Shown one piece after another: positions 1 to 10,446 of a DNA stretch of 64,000 nucleotides. The position numbers and the translations under genes were made by a program. This DNA is from Umbilicaria muhlenbergii (Eukaryota > Ascomycota > Lecanoromycetes > Umbilicariales > Umbilicariaceae): NCBI GenBank assembly GCA_000611775.1, contig KK106986.1:558001-622000 (forward strand). The letters run 5' to 3'. Positions within the stretch are counted from its first letter, which is position 1; every line of letters begins with the position of its first letter. Below the pieces are notes generated by a model. The model saw nothing but the letters and a program-made list of their open reading frames with translations. It ran no database searches and was not told the DNA's origin.

Positions 1-2
1 CG

Positions 3-149
3 AATAACCATCAGCAGACGTGGGGGACGCTGTGGGGGGCGCTGGATGCGTTGAGGGATTATATGGGGACGAATGGATATGCGGGGGCGAGGTTTGGGAT
101 TTTTGACGGGCAGCATTTGGTTGGGGAGGGGGTTTTGGGGGGGGGTTGA
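3..149 (+). CDS. 3' end of a small secreted-type protein (5' part outside window)
   Basis: The frame is open from base 3 to a TGA at 147-149 and encodes about 48 C-terminal residues starting NNHQQTWGTLWGALDAL. The order is an NN-Q-TWG-L-ALdAL-dYM segment, then an A-F-I-DG-V-GEG segment. The secreted protein at 34306-34955 has the same order at its C-terminus (NNRQVTWGVL, then VFQVWDGSNWVGSG), so I place both in one family. The 5' end, and any signal peptide, lie outside the window. Third positions are strongly G-rich. The family function is unknown to me. The reading frame and the family match are both visible in the sequence. Confidence 0.6.
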   Translation, partial: NNHQQTWGTLWGALDALRDYMGTNGYAGARFGIFDGQHLVGEGVLGGG

Positions 150-467
150 TTTTGGGGGGGAGGGGAGGGTTGGCGGGAGGTGGATTGAGACGGTGGTGGG
201 GTTCATTGATGAGGGTTGTTCTTGTTGCACTGGTTGCATTGGTAGCATGGACGTCCATGTTGAGCTCTCGGGTTATTAGCAACTTTAGGGTCCTAACATA
301 CTTTAGCCTTATTTCTGTTCTTTAAACCGGGCTAGTACGGAGACAATGACCAGCTACCAAAATGGAGGTATTCAAATATCACGACGCATTCGTCATGCGC
401 GCAACAGAAGCATTTGCACAAGGCCGCACCATATACCATAGCTGGCCCTTTCTAAAAGTCTTGCTTG
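150..467. other. Intergenic, convergent 3' flanks
   Basis: The first 60 bases are extremely G-rich and continue the composition of the upstream gene end; the rest is ordinary sequence. The gene to the left is on the plus strand and TPS2 to the right is on the minus strand, so both 3' UTRs probably lie here. I see no further gene. Confidence 0.5.
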
Positions 468-3400
468 TTAAGTCCGAACGTCCGGAGTCCTCACGCCGTC
501 CACCGCCGCTTCGGCAGGTTGATCGACCCAATTGGCTGCGCCGTTGAGAAGGGCAACTGTGGCGATGACATCGGATGGCTCGAGGAGATGCCAGTTTGCC
601 AAGGTTTGCTTCGAGCTTGCACCAACGGTGACGGAGAAGACATTCTCTTGCGGCAGTTTGGTACCGCGAAGTGCCCGGAACATATCTTGATGGAAAAGCT
701 GTGTCAGTATATGAAGCGTTTACATCGAGTTGGGAGTTTACCTTCATCAGTGAAGTCGTCGCCCAGACACAGAACAAACTCAGGTGGTTCTCCAGTCCCG
801 TGTCCGTACTCATTGACAAGTCTCTTCGCAATCTCGCCCTTATTAACAAAGGTAGGACGCACTTCCAGATTTGCCTTGCCGTTCATGACCTCTACCTCCC
901 ACTTCTTGGCCACAGTATTCTCCAGATGCTTTTTGCATTCTCGTGCTTGAAAGGCTCCATACTCTGGATCCGCGCGTCGAAAGTGCCAAGTGAGAGCGAT
1001 CCGCTTCCGTTCGATGAAAGAACCCTGAGTTCTCTCGGTGTAGTGCTGAAAGATATCCATAACATCCCTTTGCCAGCTCATATCGGTCTTTTCGGTGAGA
1101 TTCTCCCAGTCGTCACTCTTTGGCTTCCGAATGAAGCTGCCATGCTCAGCAGAGAGCCCGAGTTCTGATATATGTCCCATCCACTCGTCAAGGAAAGCCT
1201 GGTCCCGTCCACTTATGATCCATACCGCATTGCGAGGATCAGATGCCAGCGTCTTCACGGTGCGAATAACGCGATCGGATGGAATTGCGGCTTGCGGATC
1301 CTTGACGATCGGTGTAAGGGTGCCATCATAGTCGAACATGAAAAGTCGTTGCTTGGCTTGTCGATAGCGAGCCAGGAGCTTCGCTTTATCTAGGACTGGA
1401 GTTGCAATGGACTGATCAAAGGAGGCAAGGTTCGTAAGCAACCGCTTGATAAAGTTATTCGACCATACTTGCACGGTATTGGTGGTCACACGCTTGTAGA
1501 GTTTCGCGTGTTGACTCTTCTTCTCCTCAAGTGGCATTGTCAACGCGTAGTTGATGGATTCGGCAACTCCGACGAGGTTCCACGGGTTGATATGTATCGC
1601 ATTGCTAAGGCTCCCTGCGGTACCAGAGAACTCAGAGAGTATTAGTGGTCCGTAATTCTCCTTCTGGCAGACGACATATTCCAGACTTGTCGTGTTCATG
1701 CCATCCCTTACACTGGTAATAAGGCCCACATCGGCTACCCGCAGGAGAGCAAAGTATTCGTCTCTGGAGATGTACTGCGGAAAGTGGAAAACGGGAGTGT
1801 ACTCGAGCCCTCCGTAAAGACCGTTGATCTTTGATACCAGATCCGAGATCTTGTTAGCGATCTTGTGACCCGCATCATCCTTCTCTTCCTCCACACTGGT
1901 AGGACTTGTGACTTGTATTAATACAACCTTGCCTCGCCATTCAGGGTACTTCTCGAGAAACATCTGGAAAGCCATGAATTTCTGAGCAACTCCACGGACA
2001 GTGTCTAATCGATCCCGGCCAACGATGATCTTCTGCCCGGGATACTGAGCGCGGATGCGGGCGATCTTCGCATCAATGCCCTTGTCGCCATAAGCAGTTC
2101 GAGCAATCGCAGTCGCATCGATACCTATAGGGAAGACATCAACTGCAACGTGTGCTCCATAAGCATCCACACCAGCGGACGAGGAGTCGAAGCCTAATAT
2201 GCGGGTACAGCAAGAGGAGAAATGCCGTGAATAACTATATGACTGAAATCCAATCATGTTGGCACCGAGAACGCCAGTAAGAACCTCCTTCCTTCGACTG
2301 AGACATCTTAGATACTCGCTACTAGGGAATGGAATGTGGAGGAAGAATCCAATATAGATGTTAGGGAGACGTTGGCGCAGGAGACTTGGTAACAGCAGCA
2401 AGTGGTAGTCGTGTATCCAAACGATATCACCAGGCTTGTAAACTTCCATAATCCGATCCGCAAAGATCTGATTCAGACGATAGTAGTCGGCCCACCATTT
2501 GCGCTCTGCCCTGCCATCGGTAGGTTCATGTTGTCGGTAGTGGAAAAGCGTGTAGAGTTCGTGCTCTGCATAGCGGCGCCACCTCCCTTGGTCTTTCAGC
2601 AAGAGATCACCGTGTTGTTCATCGCGTTCGTCCCAGAGCCACACCGGAAGGATTTTGCCGACAGGGTCTTTGGAAAGCTGTCTATCCAAGCGTACACGGT
2701 CGGCCTCGGTCACTCGAAGGCCTTCTTCAAGCTGGCGAGAATGGGGGTTTCGACTTGATGCGTCGAGCGGAACTGGTGCGGACGCCTTGTTCAATGGCGT
2801 AGGGGCCTGCTTGTTCAATGAGGTTTTCTTCTCGGCGCTACCCGGGAGTGAAGAGCCGGGAGCGCTCGCAATGTCCTCCAGGGGCTTTATTTCTCCGGTC
2901 CACCCCACAAGCGTATGGTTCCAGGCTTGGTGAGACGACGATAGGTAAGCAAAAGAATCGAAAAGAGCAGAAGTACCACGGCGGGATTTGAGTTCCTAAC
3001 ACTATCAGAGTCTGCCTTCCCTCATGCCATGCCAACAAGATTCTCACCCATTCAGCTCCGGTTTTGAAGCTCACCGAGTGCGGTATACAAAAGGTCGCAC
3101 TTATAATTCCACCACTGAGATGTAGACCCGGATGTGACTCTCTTGGATCGACTTCTGGAATGGCAGGTCTATTGCCATCTATCAGGCTTAGACGCCGCAG
3201 AAGATCCGCCGGACTTCTCGCGCCAGATGCGAAGTGGGTGGGTGAGTCGGGGGCCTTGGTGCCTTCGCGTGGAGCGAAATAGGAATTGGCGTTCCATTGA
3301 GGTCCACTTGACTGACTTTCTTGCTTCGGCGCCTCCACGGCGGGGCTTGGGACGACGTCCACTCCATCAAATGCATCAATGCCTGGAGTGACGGGGATGC

Positions 3401-3587
3401 TCGTGATGGAAGGATGGAGAGCAGGGTGCGTGTCTCCGGAGGTCTCCTCACCTCCATTCATGGAGGACTGGATTGGGGGCGGCATCGGAAGCCTCCCTAA
3501 ATGGTATTTCTGCATCACGTTAACCCAATGGTTGGAGTAAGTCCGTGTGGGCGGTTGGGTGAAGGGTGGAGGAATATAGGAATCCAT
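468..3587 (-). CDS. TPS2: Trehalose-6-phosphate phosphatase (TPS2 type, GT20-like plus HAD domains)
   Basis: Three exons: 3048-3587, 742-2995 and 468-685. The introns are 2996-3047 and 686-741, each with a CTGAT/CTGAC branch site. The product is about 1003 residues. It dephosphorylates trehalose 6-phosphate to trehalose in the cytosolic trehalose synthase complex. The middle is a GT20-like domain with WNHTLVGWTGEI and WIHDYHLLLLPSLL. The C-terminus is a HAD phosphatase with an intact nucleophile motif FDYDGTLTPIV, the SGR loop, AEHGSF, and GDDFTDE-DMF, which is rebuilt exactly across the last intron. In the synthase domain the catalytic Arg is kept (GRDRLD) but the Lys position reads R (TVRGV), as expected where only phosphatase activity remains. 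The first ATG is an N-terminal guess: the first 100 residues are low-complexity and an upstream exon is possible. Tps3/Tsl1-type regulatory subunits are less likely because all phosphatase motifs are present. Confidence 0.92.
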
Positions 3588-4453
3588 GGAGGAATGCAAG
3601 AGAGGCAGAAGAGAGAGGAGTTACCAGAGATATTCTCAGTAAGAAGGAGGGTTCATTCCCCCAACAGCATCTTCACCGATGAGCTAGGAAAGAGCGACTG
3701 GTGGTCCCTGATCACAGCGCCGGACAATTAGGTTTTGCCTCGTATATCGCCTTGGGTAGAGCTGGCGTACGATAGGTGTGGGAAGAGAGGCAGGTGTGGT
3801 CGAAGTGACGGACACTGAGGCCCGGGAGGCCCGCCTACAGCTGTAATGGACGTTACTATTGGTATCACGAAGTAGCCAAGAGCACCTGAAGGTGGCACTG
3901 GTGGGCAGCTATCCCTACTACTACTACCTAGCTCGCACGGCTAGTACGTACTCGTAGCTTCGCTTTGCTTCGCTTAGCACCAAACTGATAGGAAACGGTT
4001 TCCTCCGTGCCTCCGTTACGTCTCCATGCCATCATCCTAAATTTAAGCATACCTCGAAACCCCTCCCCTCGACCCCCTCTCCCCTCTCAAGCCTCGCTTC
4101 CCCCCCGTGCCCCCCTCGGCCAGGGCGCATGTCAACAGACTCAAGCCATTCCGAGTGGCGACCGGGGTCTCGTACCGACCTGGTTCCGTCATCTCAATCA
4201 TTTGATGAAAGACCCAGTCAGCCTCAGAACTACCGCCAACTGCCACATATTGTTGAGACAGCAATCTTGTACCGCGAGCAGCAGCGTTCGGAAAAATGGG
4301 GAGAACGATAAACACACGTGACACATCAAACTGGCAGTGTCGGTTAAATCAAATATCGCTGCCATACTACTGTCCCGACCACCTATCTCTACTGCCCCTA
4401 AACTTCTAGCGATTCCAGCTCCTGTGACTGGCAGCAACTGAGATGCAACCTTT
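3588..4453. promoter_or_regulatory. Divergent promoter of TPS2 and the nucleotidyltransferase gene
   Basis: This 866-bp stretch separates two genes transcribed away from each other and holds no convincing coding sequence. It contains a pyrimidine-rich tract at about 4055-4125. Within that tract four CCCCT pentamers fall at 4060-4085. CCCCT/AGGGG is the stress response element bound by Msn2/4 in budding yeast, where trehalose genes are targets. Applying that here is an inference, and C-rich tracts are common in mould promoters. Confidence 0.4.
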
Positions 4454-6363
4454 ATGTATCGTCGGGCCTTCCCCAAGCTCCACCATCGTCAAGCGGCGGA
4501 ATCCACTTTCTGCTTAACGTGTCCCATTCTCTGTTTGGATACTCCAGTGCGGAAGCGCGCTACCCGATGTTTCAATTCCGTCAACGGCATCCACCACAGA
4601 GCCATAGCTTCGAATAGTTCGGAGAAGGACACAGCAGCAAGGGCCCAAGTTGGTGACCTCCAGCACACCATAAGTGCAGAAGCAAGACAGCTGGCTACCA
4701 AGGATATCATCATAGACGATCTTCGGGCTACGCTCGAAGCACATCGGGCGACCAACAGAGCCGCTGTCTTACGCAAGGTTACCACAACCGCGCCGTCAGA
4801 TGATAGCATCTATAGACCGCCGCTCGGTCAGGCGCTTGCTCATAATGTAGAGCCAGAGCATGAGCTTGCCGATTCTGGGCCTGCAGAAGGAAAAAGGCAG
4901 ATTGAAAGGGATGGGGCTAGACGGCGGCCTGCGCATTCAGTGAAGCGTCAGCGAGTGCGCCAGGGACGGCATGGAAGTGGAGACAAGACTCCTGCAGAGG
5001 ATGTCGGCGAATACGTTGGCAAAAGCCTCCGGCCAAAGGGGTACTGGAGAATTAGGGGTGGTAGGGATATGCAGCGGCCATGGCTTGCACACTTAGACAG
5101 TCACGATGGTGATGGGCTCGCACGGTGGGTTCGACGGGTCCGGCAACCGCTCGTTACTTGACACGTGCTGACAATCAATGTAGACTTGAAGCCGAAATAA
5201 GAGCATACGAGTCTTACATGAGGCCGACTGCTGCCGAGGAAAGGGCTTGCCAACTCCTCGTAGAAGAAATCACCTCAACTATTGGTAAAGCCCTGCCGGA
5301 CAACCCCTTAGAGGTCATAGGGTCCCGTCGTACTGGCTTGGCTACTCCAACCTCCGACATCGACTTCAGTCTCTCAATTCCCGAATACGAGAAGAAAGAT
5401 CCCACCGTCCGTGGTCCTAGTCCCTTAAGACCCGAAGCAAGGAAAGTCCGGAAGAGAAAGCTCTTTAAAGTGAAAGATGCTCTCCACCAGTCACATCAAT
5501 TCGTGGATCTGGAATTAGTTTACGCACGAGTTCCCGTCGTCACTGGGCTGCACCGCCATACAGGTTTGCCAGTCCACTTCCAAAGCCTCCATCCAACTCT
5601 CGCGGCCCGCAGTTGCATTGCTGGGTACCTCTCCGAGTACCCTACTCTGCGCTCTTTGTACATACTTCTGCGGTCTGCTCTCGATATGCGCTCCCTCACT
5701 ACCGTCTTCGAGGGCGGTTTCGGTTCCTACACCATCTTCATGATGATTGTCAATGCTCTGAAACATGCTTCCATTCCCTCCTCTACCGGTTATGACATTA
5801 CACGCCACGATCTCGCAGCCCAATTATTTTGGGTCTTGAATTTCTACGCCACCGCCGATCTCCGCCAGCATGGCTATTCACCTGACCCGCCCCGTGTGTT
5901 TCCAAAGGTAGAGGAACGGCTAGTTCGAAGCAACGGAAACGCGAATGCCATGGTCCCAACTCTCCATGAAGTTGACACGATCTTCAAGTACAAACCCAAA
6001 CAGCCCTACCTTCTGTGTCTACAAGATCCGGCCGACCCAACCAACGACCTAGGCAGCAAATCCCACAGCATCATGCACGTACAGGAGACGTTCAGGGTAG
6101 CAAGCGAAGCACTGGAACGCGCGCTCCAGCACTGGGACAACATGTCTTCCGAGGACAGAAAGGGCTGGCCGAAGTCGCTGCTCGATGCGCTCGTGGGAGC
6201 GCACTATGGCCGCTTTACAGACTCGAGGAAGATTCTGGCGGGAGCGGCTGCGCAGGCAGGTAAGGGGCGTTGGAGAGCAGGAGGTCCCTCGCGGGTCCCA
6301 ATACCGTTGAGGAACCAGAAGGGGCTGGTCCAGCATATCTTGACGACCTCCGTTGATAAGTAG
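4454..6363 (+). CDS. Trf4/Cid1-type nucleotidyltransferase, probably mitochondrial
   Basis: Two exons, 4454-5124 and 5184-6363. Intron 5125-5183 carries branch site GTGCTGAC, and the product is 616 residues. The N-terminus (MYRRAFPKLHHRQ) is basic with no acidic residue at first, like a mitochondrial presequence. Residues around 60-100 look coiled-coil, followed by a basic region. The catalytic domain has GSRRTGLATPTSDIDFSL, the GS-x-DxD signature of the polymerase beta/poly(A) polymerase superfamily. GGFGSYTIFMMI further on matches the nucleotide-recognition motif of non-canonical poly(A) polymerases. The usual third carboxylate is not evident: the expected strand reads GLPVHFQS. Its enzymatic activity therefore cannot be assumed. 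It is likely an RNA 3'-end nucleotidyltransferase; the exact substrate is unknown. Confidence 0.8.
5125..5183 (+). other. Intron of the nucleotidyltransferase gene
   Basis: GTGGGT..TGTAG, 59 nt. Removing it joins two long open frames at phase 2 and gives a continuous LEAEIRAYESYM reading into the catalytic domain. This decides that the two frames are one gene. Confidence 0.8.
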
Positions 6364-7194
6364 CTTGAGGGGTATGGCTGTGACGATACCTTTGCTGGGA
6401 ACTTCTTGGTTGGCCCGAGAATGATGTGCATGATGGAAGAGAATGTACGAGTACGAGACTCGGATTGCCGGTGTGGTGCTGGCAATCTCCAGATGTTGTT
6501 ATATTTCCATGTTCTATGGTTCGTAGAGATTACGGTAGACTTCCATGAAGCTCTCACAAATGTCAGTTCATAAAGGATTATTAGTGAATATCTTGCTGCC
6601 AATATAGCAGCGTGCTGCAGTCGAAGCCCATAACACATGAAGATGCTCAAGCTCGGCTTACCTGGGCAGCAGAGCGCTTGACGTGTGTTCTGTGGACTAC
6701 ACCCAGCACAAGCTACGATACTCCCACACCCACTCCACAAGTCAATAAAAAGGGCAAGCCATGGGTATCGTAGCCTGCATTTCCGCGCATCCCCATCTCT
6801 ACCGAATCATCCTAGCCATCTACCTACAAACAAGCCCCGCCTCTAGCAACTTCTCTCTTTCTCTCCGGCGCAACAGAGCCAGAAGCTAGCACGTTCCTCC
6901 CGCCTACGACCGAACCCAGAACAAAGCAAAGAGCCAAAGCACGAGAGCGAGGGGGTTCGAAAAAGATGTCGGCCCCCCCAAAAAATATAACACGCCGAAA
7001 GTGCCTGAAAGCAGCAGCAGCAATAAGCAGACACAGAGCGTAAGCACATGAGAGACCCAAATTGGTCGTTCCCCATCTAAGCCGCGAACGAACGAACGAA
7101 CGAGCGTCCCCTCCCAGCCCGACCCGACCCGCCTCTGCTTCCCCGAGCCAGATATCCGCAAAGTCCCTAACGAACCACACTCGCCCCGCTCCCA
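6364..7194. other. Intergenic, convergent 3' flanks
   Basis: This is the 3' region of the nucleotidyltransferase (plus) and of the PKA regulatory subunit (minus). Minus-strand open frames here lack family features and are taken as chance. A (GAAC)n microsatellite of about four to five units lies at 7085-7103. I see nothing else. Confidence 0.5.
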
Positions 7195-8643
7195 CTACTG
7201 ACTCAACGGATCGACCTCCTCCACCCCCCTCTTACTAGGATCATCCCGCCGCATAATCCCCTCCACCGGCCCCAACAGCCTCTGAAAGCCATCCTTCCCC
7301 AGCGTCGCCACCTTCACCTCCGTCGTACTGACCACGCTCGCCGCCCTCGGCGCATCGTTCAGCAGCGCCAACTCGCCGAAATAGTCGCCCTTTTTATACT
7401 TCTTGAGCGGCTTGCCGTCGCCACTGTCCCGCTTGTAGACCTCGGCCTCGCCGGCCTCCAAGATGAAAAACGCCTCCCCCGGGTCGCCTTCACGGATAAT
7501 GGTCGAGCCGGCCGGGAATTTCAGCGTGTCGAGCGCGTCGGCGATCTTGGACCGTTCGTACGGCTGCAGCGTCGACAGCAGCGGCACTTCCTCGAGGAAG
7601 GCTTCGTACATGCGGCGGCGCTGGAAGGCCGAGTCCATGAGGATGCGGCGGAAGGTGACACGGTCGAGGGCCCAGAGGGTGGAGGGTTCGGTGGAGACGA
7701 CGGTGGCGGCGCGGGGGGCGTTGTACATGAGGGCGAGTTCGCCAAAGGAGCCGCCGGGGCCGATGGTGGTGACTTTGGTGCCCATGCCGTCGGGGCCCGG
7801 TTGGATCGTGCCGGACTTGTTCACGTAGATGTCGAATTGGCCTTTTTCGACGACGTAAAAGTAGTCACCCGCGTCGCCTTGCGTGATGACTTTGATGTCT
7901 TTGGCCGGGATCACTTTTTCCACGAGGGCGCCGAGGACCTGGTTGGATTGTTCTTCGTCGAGGTGGGAGAAGAGGAAGTTGCTGGATACAGCAGTCTTGA
8001 GACGGGTGAGCTGCTCGGGGGTTTTGTGGTGATATGGTGGGGTCCAGTTATCATTTGTAGAAGAGGTGGGGTTCAGTGACTCGGCTGAGACGGACGTTCG
8101 TCGGCCCATGCTGTAGTTGGAGGGGAAGCCTTCGCTGCCACCACTCTGGGTATGGAAGGCTGACGGAGGTTGGGAATTATCGCCCTGACCTCGTCCCGCA
8201 AAGCCACCAGGATTTTGAAACGAGGCACCTCCGAAGGGACTTCCTCCAGCTGAGAACGGATCGTTCGAGGCACCCGATCGAGCGCCAGCAGAAAAGCCGT
8301 CAGTTTGGAAGGTTGAAGACGTTGGGGAGGTGACGGTGTCATTCTCTTCCTCCTCCGTCACTTTCTGCATCCCACCGCCTGAGCTTGACCGGGTAGTTCC
8401 AAAGCCAGCACTGCCATCGCCGCCGAAAGGATTGCTACCTGGAAAATTGGTTGTTGCCATTCCGCCAGTGCCACCGCCTCCGGAGGAGGGATGTTGTAGA
8501 GACAACAGGAGTTCGGCTCGCTGTGACTCAAGCCTACGGTTGAAGAAATTGGCGCAGAATTGGAGGACGTCAGATGGCTGCGACCGGAGTAGCTCGCGGT
8601 TGAGAGTGTTCAGTTCGTGTGTGTAGGTGGGCGGTAGAGACAT
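7195..8643 (-). CDS. pkaR: cAMP-dependent protein kinase regulatory subunit
   Basis: Single exon, 482 residues. It inhibits the PKA catalytic subunit until cAMP binds. The N-terminal 45 residues (YTHELNTLNRELLRSQ) form the dimerisation/docking helix pair. A Gly/Ser/Asn-rich linker carries the inhibitor site GRRTSVSAE at about residues 180-188. The Ser in RRTS makes this a phosphorylatable, type-II-like site. Two cyclic-nucleotide-binding domains follow, each with an intact phosphate-binding cassette: FGELALMYNAPRAATVV and FGELALLNDAPRAASVV. The ATG at 8643 (MSLPPTYT) fits fungal homologues. The frame stays open upstream to 8802, but that extension is basic and low-complexity and is more likely 5' UTR. 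Coding composition changes from C-rich to G-rich third positions near 7600. Confidence 0.95.
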   Translation of the reverse strand: MSLPPTYTHELNTLNRELLRSQPSDVLQFCANFFNRRLESQRAELLLSLQHPSSGGGGTGGMATTNFPGSNPFGGDGSAGFGTTRSSSGGGMQKVTEEEENDTVTSPTSSTFQTDGFSAGARSGASNDPFSAGGSPFGGASFQNPGGFAGRGQGDNSQPPSAFHTQSGGSEGFPSNYSMGRRTSVSAESLNPTSSTNDNWTPPYHHKTPEQLTRLKTAVSSNFLFSHLDEEQSNQVLGALVEKVIPAKDIKVITQGDAGDYFYVVEKGQFDIYVNKSGTIQPGPDGMGTKVTTIGPGGSFGELALMYNAPRAATVVSTEPSTLWALDRVTFRRILMDSAFQRRRMYEAFLEEVPLLSTLQPYERSKIADALDTLKFPAGSTIIREGDPGEAFFILEAGEAEVYKRDSGDGKPLKKYKKGDYFGELALLNDAPRAASVVSTTEVKVATLGKDGFQRLLGPVEGIMRRDDPSKRGVEEVDPLSQ

Positions 8644-10446
8644 TCGTATCAAGAAGAGGCAGGGGAGTCTGTGGCCTCCGCTGCGTTTGTTAGGGGTGGG
8701 GTCGTGAATTGACTGGACACTAAGTTTCCGGCGCGATGCAGGTGATGCTGCTTGACGTCGTTGCCTGTGTTTCGATTCGTTTGCTGGAGCGGTAAAAGGC
8801 AAAGGCTATTCATAGGAGAGGTACAACACCCACGCTCGTGTCCAAGGCACTGCTTGATGCACGCGGGGACTCGACGTGCTCACGTTTCCACCGAAGGTCA
8901 CCTGTAGCTTGACGTCTCTGCTCCAAGTCGATTGAAGCTCAGCCGATCACAGGGTGGACGGGGAGAGGGGGAGAGAGACAGAGCAAGGAGGTAACGAGGA
9001 CCGCTCGCTTGCAGAAATGTGGGGAGGGAAGGGACGAGGGACGAGGGATGGTTATCTTCCGCTTCTAGAAGCCGACGAAAAGCTTCTCGAATACTTCCAG
9101 AAACGGTCGTCTACGAGGTGCAGCCCGGCGGAGTGCTTGGGCTGACCTGCTGCTTCTACCGCACGGCGGGGGGGTGGGACCTCAAGGGGCAGAAGCTTGC
9201 CGTCCTTGCGTATGAGTCATGCACTGTGTCGCCTGCGATAGGCGGCCAATGTGCGTTCTTGCTGCAGGATGCCGTGAATCCAGCTCCCTGAATCCTAGCG
9301 GTACCCAAAGCTACAGTGACTGGTAGCCCGAGTAATCCTCATTCCGGCAACGGACTGAGAAAAGACAGAGGAGTGGTCACAAGCTGATCGAAGCGAATGG
9401 TAATCACTTCTAGCTTCTAAACATGCCGACGGGGTATGCATCAAGTGATAGCGTGCTCGTACTCAGCAAAAGGCCATGGTTGGGCTATTGCTCTCCACGA
9501 AGGATCGGCGGACAACCCGTTGGACGAGATGGCGATCTCTGCAAGGCCATCCCAACTCCGTGCTATCCGTTGCTCCGTTTGTATTACAGCCCAAAAGCAT
9601 GAGTGGGACAACCTTTGGCCTTTCGATGTACCCCCGACTTAACTCGACCATGTCAAATGCTCAAGACAGTTAGAAGGGAGGGAGGGGTTAAAGGCACAAG
9701 ACAGTGACTACAGGGGAAGATGCTCAAATGAACACAGCATTGGGGATTTGATAGTCTGTTTGATTCAACTTCATGGCTCTGGTCTACGACAAGAGCAACA
9801 GCATCAATGTCTCTAGGATGGGAAGGTGGCGGGAAAAAGGCTTGCATTTAAAAAAAGGGCTTGCATCTGCATACAAAAGCCGCTGATCCCTTGACGTCAG
9901 AACGTGAAACAAAGTAGCTGAAGGTATCTCAATGGATGGAGTGAGAAAAGGGCTGTATGATCGAGTCAAGAGTTCCAATGATGTAAAAGCAGGAACCAGG
10001 TTCTCATTCGTCTGAACTGCCCTCGGACGCTGCCGATCTGTGGAATCTCGTTTGATGCGGTGCCAAGCGTTGGCCTGAATAAAGTCATTTTCCATGTGCC
10101 ACTGTTCAGACGATTCATTCGCACGCCCCTTCAGGATTAAAGGACACGCGTTTTTCCCACCGACCTCCCATCCTCAAGCCGAGTGTGATTCCTTGTAGTC
10201 GCCACCATTGATCCATCAAGTTCCTCGTTGCCTGTCTCTCCTGTCACATCAGGGACTGAGCAATCGAGCGCAAACCTCCCTGCTCCGTCTGATGCGCGAC
10301 CTGTGAGTCGGAGGAGCAACATCAACAGGCAACTCTACCAGTTCGCGCTTGGATACCCGCAGACACCTGAAGACTCAAGCTCTGATATCGACCCGATCGC
10401 TGCCATACTGAAGTCAGATCCGCCCGGGTCTGCGACAGAGAACAAG
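8644..10446. promoter_or_regulatory. Divergent intergenic region, pkaR and CBM-protein genes
   Basis: This is 1.8 kb between divergently transcribed genes. Small open frames on both strands have no recognisable domain and little codon regularity. It presumably contains both promoters and long 5' UTRs. The frame upstream of 10447 is open back to 10228 but has no ATG, so I do not extend the CBM gene into it. Confidence 0.4.

Noticed and set aside
6824-7195. Minus-strand frames downstream of pkaR
   Set aside because: They overlap each other in different frames, have no domain and lie in a convergent 3' region with a GAAC repeat.
8644-8802. N-terminal extension of pkaR
   Set aside because: The family begins with the docking helix right after ATG 8643; the extension is basic and low-complexity.
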